DNA from: Escherichia marmotae
GTDB taxonomy: Bacteria > Pseudomonadota > Gammaproteobacteria > Enterobacterales > Enterobacteriaceae
Direction: 5' to 3'
NCBI RefSeq assembly: GCF_002900365.1
Contig: NZ_CP025979.1
Span: forward strand, 2,790,001-2,854,000
DNA length: 64,000 bases
Shown here: positions 33,924 through 42,621 of the stretch, piece by piece
How the letters are laid out: every line of letters starts with the position of its first letter
How positions within the stretch are numbered: the first letter of the stretch is position 1
Notes under the pieces: generated by a model
The model's input: only the letters and a program-made list of their open reading frames with translations
What the model was told of the DNA's origin: nothing
Databases searched by the model: none
Position numbers and translations under genes: made by a program

Positions 33924-35009
33924 TTAAATACAGGCAATACTCTCGCGCAAAATACGCAGCACTGTCTCCTCACCACTACGATTAGGATTAATACGAATCG
34001 CACAATGTTCTAATTGTGGATTCACCTGACGAAATGTCCCGGAAAGACGATAAAAGAGCGGCGGAATTTCATATTTCGACTCCGCACCAACTGGATATGG
34101 CAATGCACCGCGTTTCTGCGCTTCTTCCAGTACCCTTGCAGCAATCGGCTGATGGAACTCCACAATCAACACCTTCGACTGCGCATTGGCAATGACGGCG
34201 CTTTTAACTTGTGGCACTGCGCCACCGTTGAGCAAGGTCAGCAACCTTTCAGATACTCTCGCCTGTACTGCATGCATCACTGGCGCAAAAACCAGTCCGC
34301 GCAAGACTTCCAGCGCCTGAGCGCCCTGAATCTGGCTGCCTCCGGAGTAAAGCGTGGCACGAATACGGTTGATGGCATCAGCATCGCCTACCACCGCACC
34401 AACACCCTCCGGCCCAAACAGCTTGAAGCAGGAAAAAGTTGAGACATTCGCCCCGCATTCGCAGCCAATCCGCGCCACCTTCATCACCGCATAGTTGTCA
34501 TCAGTTAACGCTGGAACACCCGCCAGGCGCAACGTTGCCAGCACATCTGCCAGAATGTAGCGATCCTGCGGCTGCTGGCGTGTATGTTGCACCAGTGCTG
34601 CATCTGGTTGTTGCTCTTCGACGATTTGCTTAAGTGCCGACAGGTCATTGAAATCAGCGGTAATAAGCGTCAGCCCCATCTGCTCAATAATGACCCGCGT
34701 AGTCGGATAAACAGGCGCATCATGTACCAGAAGACGCTGCCCGGGCTTGAGCAAAGCTGCCAGCCCGGCACGGATCGCCCCAGTGCCAGCGCCTTGCACC
34801 AGCGCCGCCGCTTGCGCATGAAACACACCCGCCAGTACCTGTTCCACACGTTGAGTAATGCGCGGTTGATTCAACCCCGGCGTTAATCCCAAATCACCAC
34901 AGGTAAGGAACTCACCGCCAGGGAAATAGCGGCAAATCGTGTCCACCAGCGCAAACTGCTTTTGCTGTGCTTCTGCAAGAGTCAGGCTTTGCAAGGGAAA
35001 CGTCTTCAT
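33924..35009 (-). CDS. yhfS: YhfS, PLP-dependent aminotransferase-like protein
   Basis: A 361-residue fold-type I PLP enzyme (Cys/Met metabolism or class V-like). The probable Schiff-base lysine is in STFSCFKLFGPEGVGAVVG; LTDDNYAVMKV supplies the cofactor aspartate. No substrate is known. It is the last gene of the yhfZ-to-yhfS run, 11 bases after yhfT. Confidence 0.87.
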   Translation of the reverse strand: MKTFPLQSLTLAEAQQKQFALVDTICRYFPGGEFLTCGDLGLTPGLNQPRITQRVEQVLAGVFHAQAAALVQGAGTGAIRAGLAALLKPGQRLLVHDAPVYPTTRVIIEQMGLTLITADFNDLSALKQIVEEQQPDAALVQHTRQQPQDRYILADVLATLRLAGVPALTDDNYAVMKVARIGCECGANVSTFSCFKLFGPEGVGAVVGDADAINRIRATLYSGGSQIQGAQALEVLRGLVFAPVMHAVQARVSERLLTLLNGGAVPQVKSAVIANAQSKVLIVEFHQPIAARVLEEAQKRGALPYPVGAESKYEIPPLFYRLSGTFRQVNPQLEHCAIRINPNRSGEETVLRILRESIACI

Positions 35010-35020
35010 AAGTGCATTCC

Positions 35021-36325
35021 TTAAGCCGGAACAAACAAGCCAAGCCAGTAAAGAACATTCAGCAGAATGCCGGTGATCATCACTGCCACCACAGGTGCCG
35101 CCATTTTCTGTACCGGACGCCCCAGAGATTCGTTGAGGAAGTAAATGGCGACCGCAATAGAGAATCCGGTATAACCCGCCATTTTGATTGCCGCGAAAAT
35201 CGAACCGACCAACAGAGCCACTTCCATCAGCATATTCATGGCGTTACGAATGTTATCCGACGCATTACGCACTGACGGGTAGCGCCCCAGCCATTTACCT
35301 ATCGACCGTAACAACAAAACTTCCGCCGAAATAACCACTGCGCCCAATACCGCCGCAACCATCGGATTAGGCGAGAGATAGCCCACCGCATAGACAAAGG
35401 TAAAGCCAGCAACCGCATACACCCCCGTGGCTAACGCAGTGGTGGCAATCAACGGCACAAAACCCAGCCCGCGCATAAATTCTGCCAGCGCCGCCTGATT
35501 GATCAGCGTTTGCGATTGCTCCGGCGTGACGCCTGCGGAGTACGCTTTCTCAAGGGTGAAGATCGACACTTCGCTACCAGCAAAAATTTTCATACTGGCA
35601 ACAGCAGCGATCAGCGCTCCGACAATGGCGATATACGGAAGATTTTTGATAATCCGCGACGTGCGCTCTTCAAAGACCGAAAATCCGCTGGCATCGATAT
35701 CATTTTCATCACGATGACGCAGGTCGTGAGTTATCGCGATCCCCAGCAGCATTACCATGCCAATAAAGATTTCGATGGATTCCGGATTAAGATGCGGGAA
35801 ATAACGCACCACCACGACGCGAGTCATCAACACGACGGCGGCAGCGATCAGGCTTTGCTTCCAGCCAAACTGGTAGAAAATCGCCACCAGCGGGAAGAGT
35901 GCAAAAGCAGAAACTACCGGAGAGCTTAATTCCCCCAGACTACCTAAAACATCAACCGGCAGCGCAGTCAGCAACTGGTTTACCGGCAGCAGGCAGGTGA
36001 GGATCAGTATCCCCCAGATTGCGCCAAGGCCAAACGCCATCAGGCTGTTTATCGCCAGTACGCCGAGGATATCGGTAGGAAGAAAAAGTAACCATGCGTT
36101 GAGCAGGCCGGTTTTCAGGGTAAAGGAGATCCCCACCGATGCCACAAAACCAATACTCAAACCGAAAGCGATACTCCCCGCCTCGCGACGGTTCATATAG
36201 CCTTCAATCAATTGTGGCAGGATCGGGCGAATACCATCATGAAATACGGCCGCCGAGCGATGTGCCAGAAGTGATGTCATACCGGTCAGGCACGCCACCA
36301 CGATAATCTGAATATACAGATCCAT
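35021..36325 (-). CDS. yhfT: YhfT, multi-spanning membrane transport protein
   Basis: A 434-residue inner-membrane protein with about 10-12 hydrophobic segments and no obvious nucleotide-binding motif, so probably a secondary transporter or permease. Within this cluster it is the natural importer candidate for the pathway substrate. That role is inferred from context. Confidence 0.85.
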   Translation of the reverse strand: MDLYIQIIVVACLTGMTSLLAHRSAAVFHDGIRPILPQLIEGYMNRREAGSIAFGLSIGFVASVGISFTLKTGLLNAWLLFLPTDILGVLAINSLMAFGLGAIWGILILTCLLPVNQLLTALPVDVLGSLGELSSPVVSAFALFPLVAIFYQFGWKQSLIAAAVVLMTRVVVVRYFPHLNPESIEIFIGMVMLLGIAITHDLRHRDENDIDASGFSVFEERTSRIIKNLPYIAIVGALIAAVASMKIFAGSEVSIFTLEKAYSAGVTPEQSQTLINQAALAEFMRGLGFVPLIATTALATGVYAVAGFTFVYAVGYLSPNPMVAAVLGAVVISAEVLLLRSIGKWLGRYPSVRNASDNIRNAMNMLMEVALLVGSIFAAIKMAGYTGFSIAVAIYFLNESLGRPVQKMAAPVVAVMITGILLNVLYWLGLFVPA

Positions 36326-36336
36326 AGTCGTGCCTT

Positions 36337-36690
36337 TTATTTCAGATGGTTAATCAGCATCGGAATCGCGTGTTCAACGTGCTCAACGGAAAGCCCAAAC
36401 GCCACCTTTCCTTCAGCGATCATTTTGGCGATATGCTCGTCTTTCGCTTTAATACCAGGCCTGGCAATGGTGCAACTTTTGTTATAACCAATCACCGCGA
36501 TAGCAATCGACAATGCCGCACCTGCGCCGGTATTACACGCGCCGATGTAGTAATCCAGTTGCCCGGATTTCACTTTCATTGCCGCTTCCATGTCGTTATA
36601 AATGAAAACTTCAAAACAGCCAGGAGCCGTCGTTTCAATGGTTTTTTTAATCTGCTCACGCTGTAAGCCTGCAACGCCAATCTTTTTCAT
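36337..36690 (-). CDS. yhfU: YhfU (DUF2620 family)
   Basis: A 117-residue protein starting MKKIGVAGLQREQIKKTIE at 36690; an upstream in-frame ATG is not used in K-12. Repeated Gly/Ala turns and YYIGACNTGAGAALSIAIAV suggest a small alpha/beta fold, possibly a phosphate- or nucleotide-binding subunit. No function is known. It sits between the membrane protein yhfT (11 bases) and php. Confidence 0.82.
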   Translation of the reverse strand: MKKIGVAGLQREQIKKTIETTAPGCFEVFIYNDMEAAMKVKSGQLDYYIGACNTGAGAALSIAIAVIGYNKSCTIARPGIKAKDEHIAKMIAEGKVAFGLSVEHVEHAIPMLINHLK

Positions 36691-36700
36691 GAGTCTGTCC

Positions 36701-37579
36701 TTATTGGAAAAATTGAGAGGGAGTTTCACGTAACATCACATCCACATCGGCCTGACTGAATCCTGACTGGCGCAACTGCGGAATAAAGGTGGTAAATAAA
36801 AAGTCATAGCCATAACCACCGTTGGCTTTTAAATGGGAACGACGAGTAATATCCATCGACAGCATGACGCGGTTAAGCAATCCACGGTCGCGGAGCGCGT
36901 GAAGCATCGCAATACGCTTCTCATCCGGGTAGTAACTGTTCTTGCCAATGGTGTCGAACTGCACATACGCGCCGAGATCGATCATCTTTAAAATGTTGTC
37001 GAGGTTGTCTTTAAGATCGCAGTGCCCGAGGGTGACCCGCGAAAGATCGACACCGTGGGATTGCAGTAGAGCCAGTTGTTCCAACCCCATAGTGCTAAAA
37101 GATGTATGAGTGGAAATGGGCCGTCCGGTCTGGTTATGCGCCAACGCGGCGGCAATGAAAACTTTCTCTTCCAGCGGCGTGATTTTGCCCTCACTGGAGC
37201 CAATCTCCGCGATGACCCCGGCTTTCAGTTCCGTGCCATCGATACCCTGTTCAATTTCATCGACCATCTCTTGCGCCAGCTCCTGCACGCTGCGGGTCGC
37301 CACATGCTCCGGGAAAAAGGCATCCTGGTAATAACCAGTACAAGGCACCACGTTGATTCCCGTCTCACGCATCACATCGAGCATAAATTGCGCATTGCGG
37401 CCCATGTAACGATTGGTCATCTCAATCACATTACGAACGCCCTGCGCCATCAGGTCGTTCATCTCCTGGCAAATGAACGCATATTGATCAAGGCGGCAAT
37501 CCACGTTGTTTTTAAAGCCGGAGAGATCAATATGCAGATGCTCATGAGCAAGGGTGTAGCCGGTCGAATCGATGGTCAT
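36701..37579 (-). CDS. php: phosphotriesterase homology protein Php
   Basis: A 292-residue amidohydrolase-superfamily protein related to phosphotriesterase and phosphotriesterase-like lactonases. Metal ligands known for E. coli PHP are in place: H12-x-H14 (AHEHLHID), E125 (AEIG), and the later THT, GHCD and SMDITRR motifs that hold H158, H186 and D243. The bridging carboxylate is Glu, not the carboxylated Lys of true phosphotriesterase. Physiological substrate unknown. It overlaps yhfW by 4 bases. Confidence 0.9.
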   Translation of the reverse strand: MTIDSTGYTLAHEHLHIDLSGFKNNVDCRLDQYAFICQEMNDLMAQGVRNVIEMTNRYMGRNAQFMLDVMRETGINVVPCTGYYQDAFFPEHVATRSVQELAQEMVDEIEQGIDGTELKAGVIAEIGSSEGKITPLEEKVFIAAALAHNQTGRPISTHTSFSTMGLEQLALLQSHGVDLSRVTLGHCDLKDNLDNILKMIDLGAYVQFDTIGKNSYYPDEKRIAMLHALRDRGLLNRVMLSMDITRRSHLKANGGYGYDFLFTTFIPQLRQSGFSQADVDVMLRETPSQFFQ

Positions 37580-38802
37580 AAAGAGTCACCCTGAAAGCGA
37601 AGGGAAGATAAAAAAGAGCTGCCGTTTTGTGGCGGCGAAGCACGGAAAAATTCACATACCGTGGCTCCAACATCAGAGAGCGTGGGATACACACCCAGAC
37701 GAGTGGCAGCCAATCCACGCTGATAAACCAGCACAGGCACTACTTCGCGGGTATGGTGGCTGTGGCCGATAGTCGGGTCGTTACCGTGATCAGCCATGAC
37801 GATCAGGCAATCATCCGGCTGCATCGCCTCAACAAGCCGGGCAAGATTACGGTCAACGACCTGCAAACGTTCGGCATAACGTGCGACGTCTTCTGCGTGG
37901 CCGGCGAGGTCGGTTTCCTGAATATTGGTGCAAATAAAGGCTGTCGGATGGGCGTTAAATTCGTCGAGAGTGATATCCATAATCCGTTGGCTATCCACCA
38001 AATTTTGCCAGCTCATTCCATGAGGATTGCTGACGATATCCGCCACCTTACCCACCAGCACCGTAGGTACGCCTACCTGATGCAGTTGTTGCGGCACCTG
38101 CACTTTTTCATCGACACCGTAGCCCATATGTACAACCTGGAAACCGCTGTCATAAGCGCCGGAACGCGGTGCATTTATGCCAATAAAACGCCCTTCCTTG
38201 CTTTCTGCGGCATCAAGAATGCGCTGGCTGTCCTGCAACAGGCCGCCAAAAGTAATAACCCTGCCAACCTGTACCTGCTCACGCACCACACGACCAATCT
38301 TGACAACTTCATCGAACGGTATCGCAGAGAGATTGGCGGTAACGTTATAGACCTGGCCTAAATCCGCTTCGAGATTGTCGCCAACTGCCACGGCCTGGTT
38401 TACCCACAGAAATTGCAACGCATCGCCACGGCGTTCGACCTGCCAGCCCGCAGCCATTAAGGCTCGTTCAACACGATCAATAACGTCGCGAAAGGGCATC
38501 CGCAGCGGCGGCAAGGGGCGCGTACCTAAAATTTCCTGATGCCCCATAAAGGTATCGCCACCTTCATGTTGCAGTTCTGCTACGCCCCAGACTGCGCAAT
38601 CCGATGGCTGCATATCACCCGGCGCATAACCCAATGCATTGATTAGCCCCAGCTTCTCAAGAGTCGGCAACTGTAAATGCGGCAACTGGCTAAGAATGTG
38701 ACCACAGGTATTCGCCCCGGCATCCTGTGGGCGTACCCGCGCAACATCTTTCATTGCGCCTACGCCAAAACTATCGATCACTAACACCACAAATCGCGCC
38801 AT
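37576..38802 (-). CDS. yhfW: YhfW, phosphopentomutase-like metalloenzyme
   Basis: A 408-residue member of the alkaline-phosphatase superfamily resembling DeoB. Metal-binding motifs are LVIDSFGVGAMKD at the N-terminus and MADHGNDPTIGHSHHTREVV near the C-terminus. In the region where phosphopentomutases have DT-x-TGHWE the sequence is DTFMGHQE, so the threonine before Gly-His that carries the phosphate appears replaced by methionine. It may not be a mutase. It directly abuts yhfX. Confidence 0.87.
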   Translation of the reverse strand: MARFVVLVIDSFGVGAMKDVARVRPQDAGANTCGHILSQLPHLQLPTLEKLGLINALGYAPGDMQPSDCAVWGVAELQHEGGDTFMGHQEILGTRPLPPLRMPFRDVIDRVERALMAAGWQVERRGDALQFLWVNQAVAVGDNLEADLGQVYNVTANLSAIPFDEVVKIGRVVREQVQVGRVITFGGLLQDSQRILDAAESKEGRFIGINAPRSGAYDSGFQVVHMGYGVDEKVQVPQQLHQVGVPTVLVGKVADIVSNPHGMSWQNLVDSQRIMDITLDEFNAHPTAFICTNIQETDLAGHAEDVARYAERLQVVDRNLARLVEAMQPDDCLIVMADHGNDPTIGHSHHTREVVPVLVYQRGLAATRLGVYPTLSDVGATVCEFFRASPPQNGSSFLSSLRFQGDSL

Positions 38803-39966
38803 TTACGCCTCCAGAAGGTTGCCGAGGCTGTCATAGCGACCAACAATTTCCGCCGCGCCGCGCTGAATACCGGACACCAACACCACATCGCTACGGGTGA
38901 CAAAAATCTGCGTACGAAAACAGAGCACCACCGCGCTACTTACCGGAAACTCACCAGCCAACGGCAGGTAATAGTCGATACTATTGTCATCCACTGTTTT
39001 GAGAAGTGTTTCTGTGATGCTTTGATTTTCTGGAGTAAAAATAAGAGCGTGATGTGCATGACCACGGCGATAGTAACCACCGCCATAGCAATAACTGTCG
39101 CCACGGAAGTGGTGGGAAATTTCACTTAACCAAAGCATGGCGATACGTTCGGGTTGATCGCCCTGCTGGTTTGCCGGAATAGTGCCGGTCAGCGCATGAC
39201 CAGGTTCGGCATGGGTAACACCATATTGCGCTAACACCGGCAACGAAGTGCAACTGGTCGCTGAAGGCGCGTTTAGTTGCTCAAGGGCAGTGCCAGATTT
39301 AGCCAGTTGATCCCGCGCCTGTACCAGCGTGTGAAGATTCGGCGTGGGTAAAACTTTCCCGCTTGTTTCATCCCAAAGCAGGCAAGGGAAATGGGTAAGT
39401 CCCGCTAAATGTAGTCCTGGTAGTTTTTGGATTTCAGCGACAATGTCATGCAGCGTATTTTGGGTAAAACCGCTCTCCTGCCCTGGATAAAGGAAATCAT
39501 CGTCGCTATAAACTTTGAGCAGCACAGACTGTACGCATCCAGCCTTCACCGCTGCCGCAGAAATTTCCCGTGCTTTATCGAGGGTAAACACAGTGATAAC
39601 ACCGGTTCCCTGTTCAACGGTGTCAGATACCTGGTGACAAGGGATTTGTACCAGATGCCCCTGATGCGCCACCGGCAAACCGGCGCGACGCATCACTCGT
39701 GCCTCTTTGTAGTCCACCGCCACAATGCCGCTGTAGCCCAGCGCCAGCAGCTTTTCCGCCAGCCACGGGTTACGACCGAACTGCTTAGTCATCAGATACA
39801 GTTCAATACCGTAAAGCCGTGCTGTCTCAATGAGCCGCTTACCGTTTTCCAGTACCTGATCCACGTCGATCACCCAACAGTCCGGGGCGATCTTGCCCTG
39901 CTGCCACAGGCTTAATGCGGCAGAAATCAGCGCCGGGTTCTGGCGTTTCAATGCTTCTACAAACAT
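38803..39966 (-). CDS. yhfX: YhfX, PLP-dependent alanine-racemase-like protein
   Basis: A 387-residue fold-type III PLP protein. The N-terminal TIM-barrel domain has the likely Schiff-base lysine in YLMTKQFGRNPWL, as in alanine racemase-type enzymes (K in a short TK motif). The C-terminal domain is beta-rich. The substrate is unknown. It is the first gene of the tight yhfX-W-php-U-T-S run. A TTCA-N6-TGAA palindrome lies 35 bases upstream of its start. Confidence 0.87.
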   Translation of the reverse strand: MFVEALKRQNPALISAALSLWQQGKIAPDCWVIDVDQVLENGKRLIETARLYGIELYLMTKQFGRNPWLAEKLLALGYSGIVAVDYKEARVMRRAGLPVAHQGHLVQIPCHQVSDTVEQGTGVITVFTLDKAREISAAAVKAGCVQSVLLKVYSDDDFLYPGQESGFTQNTLHDIVAEIQKLPGLHLAGLTHFPCLLWDETSGKVLPTPNLHTLVQARDQLAKSGTALEQLNAPSATSCTSLPVLAQYGVTHAEPGHALTGTIPANQQGDQPERIAMLWLSEISHHFRGDSYCYGGGYYRRGHAHHALIFTPENQSITETLLKTVDDNSIDYYLPLAGEFPVSSAVVLCFRTQIFVTRSDVVLVSGIQRGAAEIVGRYDSLGNLLEA

Positions 39967-40000
39967 CTTGTTGCCTCGTTTCTGTTCCTTAATTCAAATA

Positions 40001-40014
40001 TTCATTTTTTTGAA
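40001..40014. promoter_or_regulatory. candidate YhfZ operator upstream of yhfX
   Basis: TTCA-TTTTTT-TGAA, the centre of a longer perfect inverted repeat AAATATTCA / TGAATATTT (39996-40019). The same 14-base pattern occurs twice upstream of yhfZ. Assignment to YhfZ is inferred. Confidence 0.55.
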
Positions 40015-40049
40015 TATTTAAGATGTACGACGTGGATTTGCCATGTGCT

Positions 40050-40412
40050 TCAAAGGTCTTCGTTAGCGGCCATCCATAATCCATAAAGGTTGGCCAGCAG
40101 ATATCCTTCTTCACACGGGTTAACTTCCAACGCGAATCCCTGCAATAACACCCGATGCAACTGCATGATCGCTGGCCAGTGGCTGGATTGCGCCAGTTCC
40201 GTCAGTAATTCGTCATCCAGCGGCAGTATCTGTTCACCGCGACGGCTGCGCATCAGCGCACTCGCCATATGCGTCATCGCCATCGTTCCCTGCTCGCTAC
40301 GTATGGGCAGATGACATTCTGTTTCCAGAATCTTGACAACCTGCATCATGCCTTTACAGATGTCCTTATCTATGACCCCTGCATCGCAAAGCAGGTTGAG
40401 TCTGGTTTCCAT
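40050..40412 (-). CDS. yhfY: YhfY, PRD-domain-like regulatory protein
   Basis: A 120-residue protein resembling a single PTS regulation domain, with candidate phosphorylation histidines such as H47 (in AMTHMASALM). It has no DNA-binding part. It follows yhfZ by 16 bases and may modulate the regulator or a partner. Confidence in function is low. Confidence 0.75.
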   Translation of the reverse strand: METRLNLLCDAGVIDKDICKGMMQVVKILETECHLPIRSEQGTMAMTHMASALMRSRRGEQILPLDDELLTELAQSSHWPAIMQLHRVLLQGFALEVNPCEEGYLLANLYGLWMAANEDL

Positions 40413-40428
40413 TTTAGATGCCTTTTAT

Positions 40429-41334
40429 TTAATAACTGGGTTCCTGTTCCCCGCTGACCACCCGCTGTTGATGGGCAAGCAGGGCGTGTTTATCAACAAC
40501 CGCACGCAGTAATTGTTGCATTGGGTAATCATCAGCTCGCGTCAGGATCACGGCTTCGGTGGCCTGCAAAAATCGCGGATCGTCTGTGAGCGGCGTCGCT
40601 TCTAATCCAAGCATGGCCAGTTCGCTTTCTGCCACCACATTCCAGATCACCGCATCGACATCACCTTTGACAATGCGCTGCAAACTCTCGTGATAGGAGA
40701 GATCGACGCGCTCCACACTGCGATCACCAAAAAAGACATCGGTCATGATTTTCTGATCCGCCGAGCGACTATCCAGCCCAACACGCTGCACATTACCGGA
40801 TTCACCTTTGCGACAAATCAACTGGTGCTCACCAACGTAGGTGTGCGGCCCCAACTCCAGTGCGAGGCATAAACCTTTTTGTGTGAGATAACTTTCTGCC
40901 GCCAGCCGGGAAACCACTGCCATGTCATACACACCGTTAAGCAAACACTCCACGCGAATATCCGCGCCGCGCATATGCGCATAGTAAAAAGGAATGCCAT
41001 CAAACTGGGCTTTTAACCCGCTAGCCAACCCTTCGTACAGACGGGTATAAGGCAGAGGCATCGCACAGACTACATTGTTGATATCGACATGGCTCAACAG
41101 CGCTTTGTTATCCATCTCCGCCAGGAAACTGCCATTACGCCCGCGACGTTCAATGCGTATCGCGCCGCTTGATTCCAGCGTTTTTAGCGCGGCCTGCGTC
41201 AGGCCAACGGACGAGCGGCATTCAGTTGCCAGCTCATCAATCGTTTTCAGGCGATTACCGCATTTTTCACCCAACAAATAACGGGCCAGCGTCGTGATGA
41301 CGACACCTTCTTTTTTGATAAACGTTCGGCGCAT
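40429..41334 (-). CDS. yhfZ: YhfZ, winged-helix transcriptional regulator of the yhf cluster (predicted)
   Basis: A 301-residue protein. The N-terminal winged helix (about residues 28-72: LKTIDELATECRSSVGLTQA onward, with the wing RIERRGRNGSFL) is GntR-like. The C-terminal region resembles a periplasmic-binding-protein fold, so it could sense a small molecule. It is the first gene of the yhfZ-to-yhfS run. Two TTCA-N6-TGAA palindromes lie immediately upstream, fitting autoregulation. Confidence 0.87.
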   Translation of the reverse strand: MRRTFIKKEGVVITTLARYLLGEKCGNRLKTIDELATECRSSVGLTQAALKTLESSGAIRIERRGRNGSFLAEMDNKALLSHVDINNVVCAMPLPYTRLYEGLASGLKAQFDGIPFYYAHMRGADIRVECLLNGVYDMAVVSRLAAESYLTQKGLCLALELGPHTYVGEHQLICRKGESGNVQRVGLDSRSADQKIMTDVFFGDRSVERVDLSYHESLQRIVKGDVDAVIWNVVAESELAMLGLEATPLTDDPRFLQATEAVILTRADDYPMQQLLRAVVDKHALLAHQQRVVSGEQEPSY

Positions 41335-41342
41335 AGTAAATT

Positions 41343-41380
41343 TTCAATAAAGTGAATATTTATATATTCATTAAAATGAA
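41343..41380. promoter_or_regulatory. two candidate YhfZ operators upstream of yhfZ
   Basis: TTCA-ATAAAG-TGAA (41343-41356) and TTCA-TTAAAA-TGAA (41367-41380), centre to centre 24 bases. A TGAATAT / ATATTCA repeat bridges them (41353-41370). The first lies 9 bases before the yhfZ ATG, where a repressor would block transcription or translation start. Confidence 0.6.
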
Positions 41381-41453
41381 GATAAGTGGCAACCACGAGA
41401 GATGGAAACGGCGAGATGCTTCACATTTTTCCGGATTACTGCGAAAAAGGGAC

Positions 41454-41477
41454 AAAAAAACCGGGTTTCCCCGGTTT
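41454..41477 (-). terminator. trpS (dam-operon) terminator
   Basis: AAACCGGG / CCCGGTTT arms with a 4-base loop (41458-41477) and a run of A on the plus strand, giving a T run on the minus strand. It is about 140 bases past trpS, beyond a REP unit. Confidence 0.8.
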
Positions 41478-41550
41478 CAGAGTGATGATAAAAGCAAAAC
41501 TGCATGATGCGCTACGCTTTCCTTCAACATGTTGAATTTACAACATTTTG

Positions 41551-41583
41551 TAGGCCAGATAAGGCGTTCACGTCGCATCTGGC
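41551..41583. repeat. REP unit downstream of trpS
   Basis: GCCAGATAAGGCG ... CGCATCTGGC, a standard REP palindrome. It is flanked by two similar short sequences containing TGTTGAATT (41526-41540 and 41604-41619); the second overlaps the trpS stop. Confidence 0.8.
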
Positions 41584-41616
41584 ATAAACAAAGCGCACTT
41601 TGCCAACAATGTTGAA

Positions 41617-42621
41617 TTACGGCTTCGCTACAAAACCAATTGCTTCGTAAACCGCTTTCAGCGTGCGGGAAGCGTGTGCGCTGGCTTTTTCTGCGCCGTC
41701 TTTCATCACCTGTTGCAGGAAGGCTTCGTCATTGCGGAAACGGTGATAACGCTCCTGCAATTCAGTCAACATTCCGGAAACCGCTTCTGCCACTTCGCCT
41801 TTCAGATGACCATACATTTTGCCTTCGAACTGTTTTTCCAGCTCCGGGATGCTCTGGCCAGTCACTGCAGAAAGGATATCCAGCAGGTTAGAAACCCCCG
41901 CTTTGTTCTGCACGTCGTAGCGAACTACTGGCGGCTCGTCGGAATCAGTGACCGCACGCTTGATTTTCTTCACTACCGATTTCGGATCTTCCAGCAGGCC
42001 GATAACGTTATTGCGGTTATCGTCAGACTTGGACATCTTTTTGGTCGGCTCCAGCAAAGACATTACGCGCGCGCCAGATTTCGGAATATACGGCTCTGGC
42101 ACTTTAAAGATATCGCCATACAGCGCGTTGAAACGCTGGGCGATATCACGGCTCAGTTCCAGGTGCTGTTTCTGATCCTCACCGACCGGCACCAGGTTGG
42201 TTTGATACAGCAGGATATCTGCTGCCATCAGCACCGGATAGTCAAACAGACCAGCGTTGATATTCTCAGCGTAACGTGCAGATTTATCTTTGAACTGAGT
42301 CATGCGGCTCAGCTCACCGAAATAGGTATAGCAGTTCAGCGCCCAACCTAACTGTGCGTGTTCCGGTACGTGGGACTGAACAAAGATGGTGCTTTTCTCA
42401 GGATCGATGCCACAAGCCAGATACAGTGCCAACGTATCCAGCGTCGCTTTACGCAGCTTCTGTGCATCCTGGCGCACGGTAATAGCGTGTTGGTCAACGA
42501 TACAGTAAATGCAATGGTAGTCATCCTGCATGTTTACCCACTGACGCAGAGCACCCATGTAGTTACCAATGGTCAATTCACCTGAAGGCTGTGCGCCACT
42601 AAAAACGATGGGCTTAGTCAT
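41617..42621 (-). CDS. trpS: tryptophanyl-tRNA synthetase
   Basis: Class I synthetase charging tRNA-Trp. The 334-residue product has the HIGH-type motif TIGNY (in PSGELTIGNYMG) and KMSKS (in TKKMSKSDDNRNN). It is the last gene of the damX-dam-rpe-gph-trpS group and overlaps gph by 8 bases. Confidence 0.97.
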   Translation of the reverse strand: MTKPIVFSGAQPSGELTIGNYMGALRQWVNMQDDYHCIYCIVDQHAITVRQDAQKLRKATLDTLALYLACGIDPEKSTIFVQSHVPEHAQLGWALNCYTYFGELSRMTQFKDKSARYAENINAGLFDYPVLMAADILLYQTNLVPVGEDQKQHLELSRDIAQRFNALYGDIFKVPEPYIPKSGARVMSLLEPTKKMSKSDDNRNNVIGLLEDPKSVVKKIKRAVTDSDEPPVVRYDVQNKAGVSNLLDILSAVTGQSIPELEKQFEGKMYGHLKGEVAEAVSGMLTELQERYHRFRNDEAFLQQVMKDGAEKASAHASRTLKAVYEAIGFVAKP

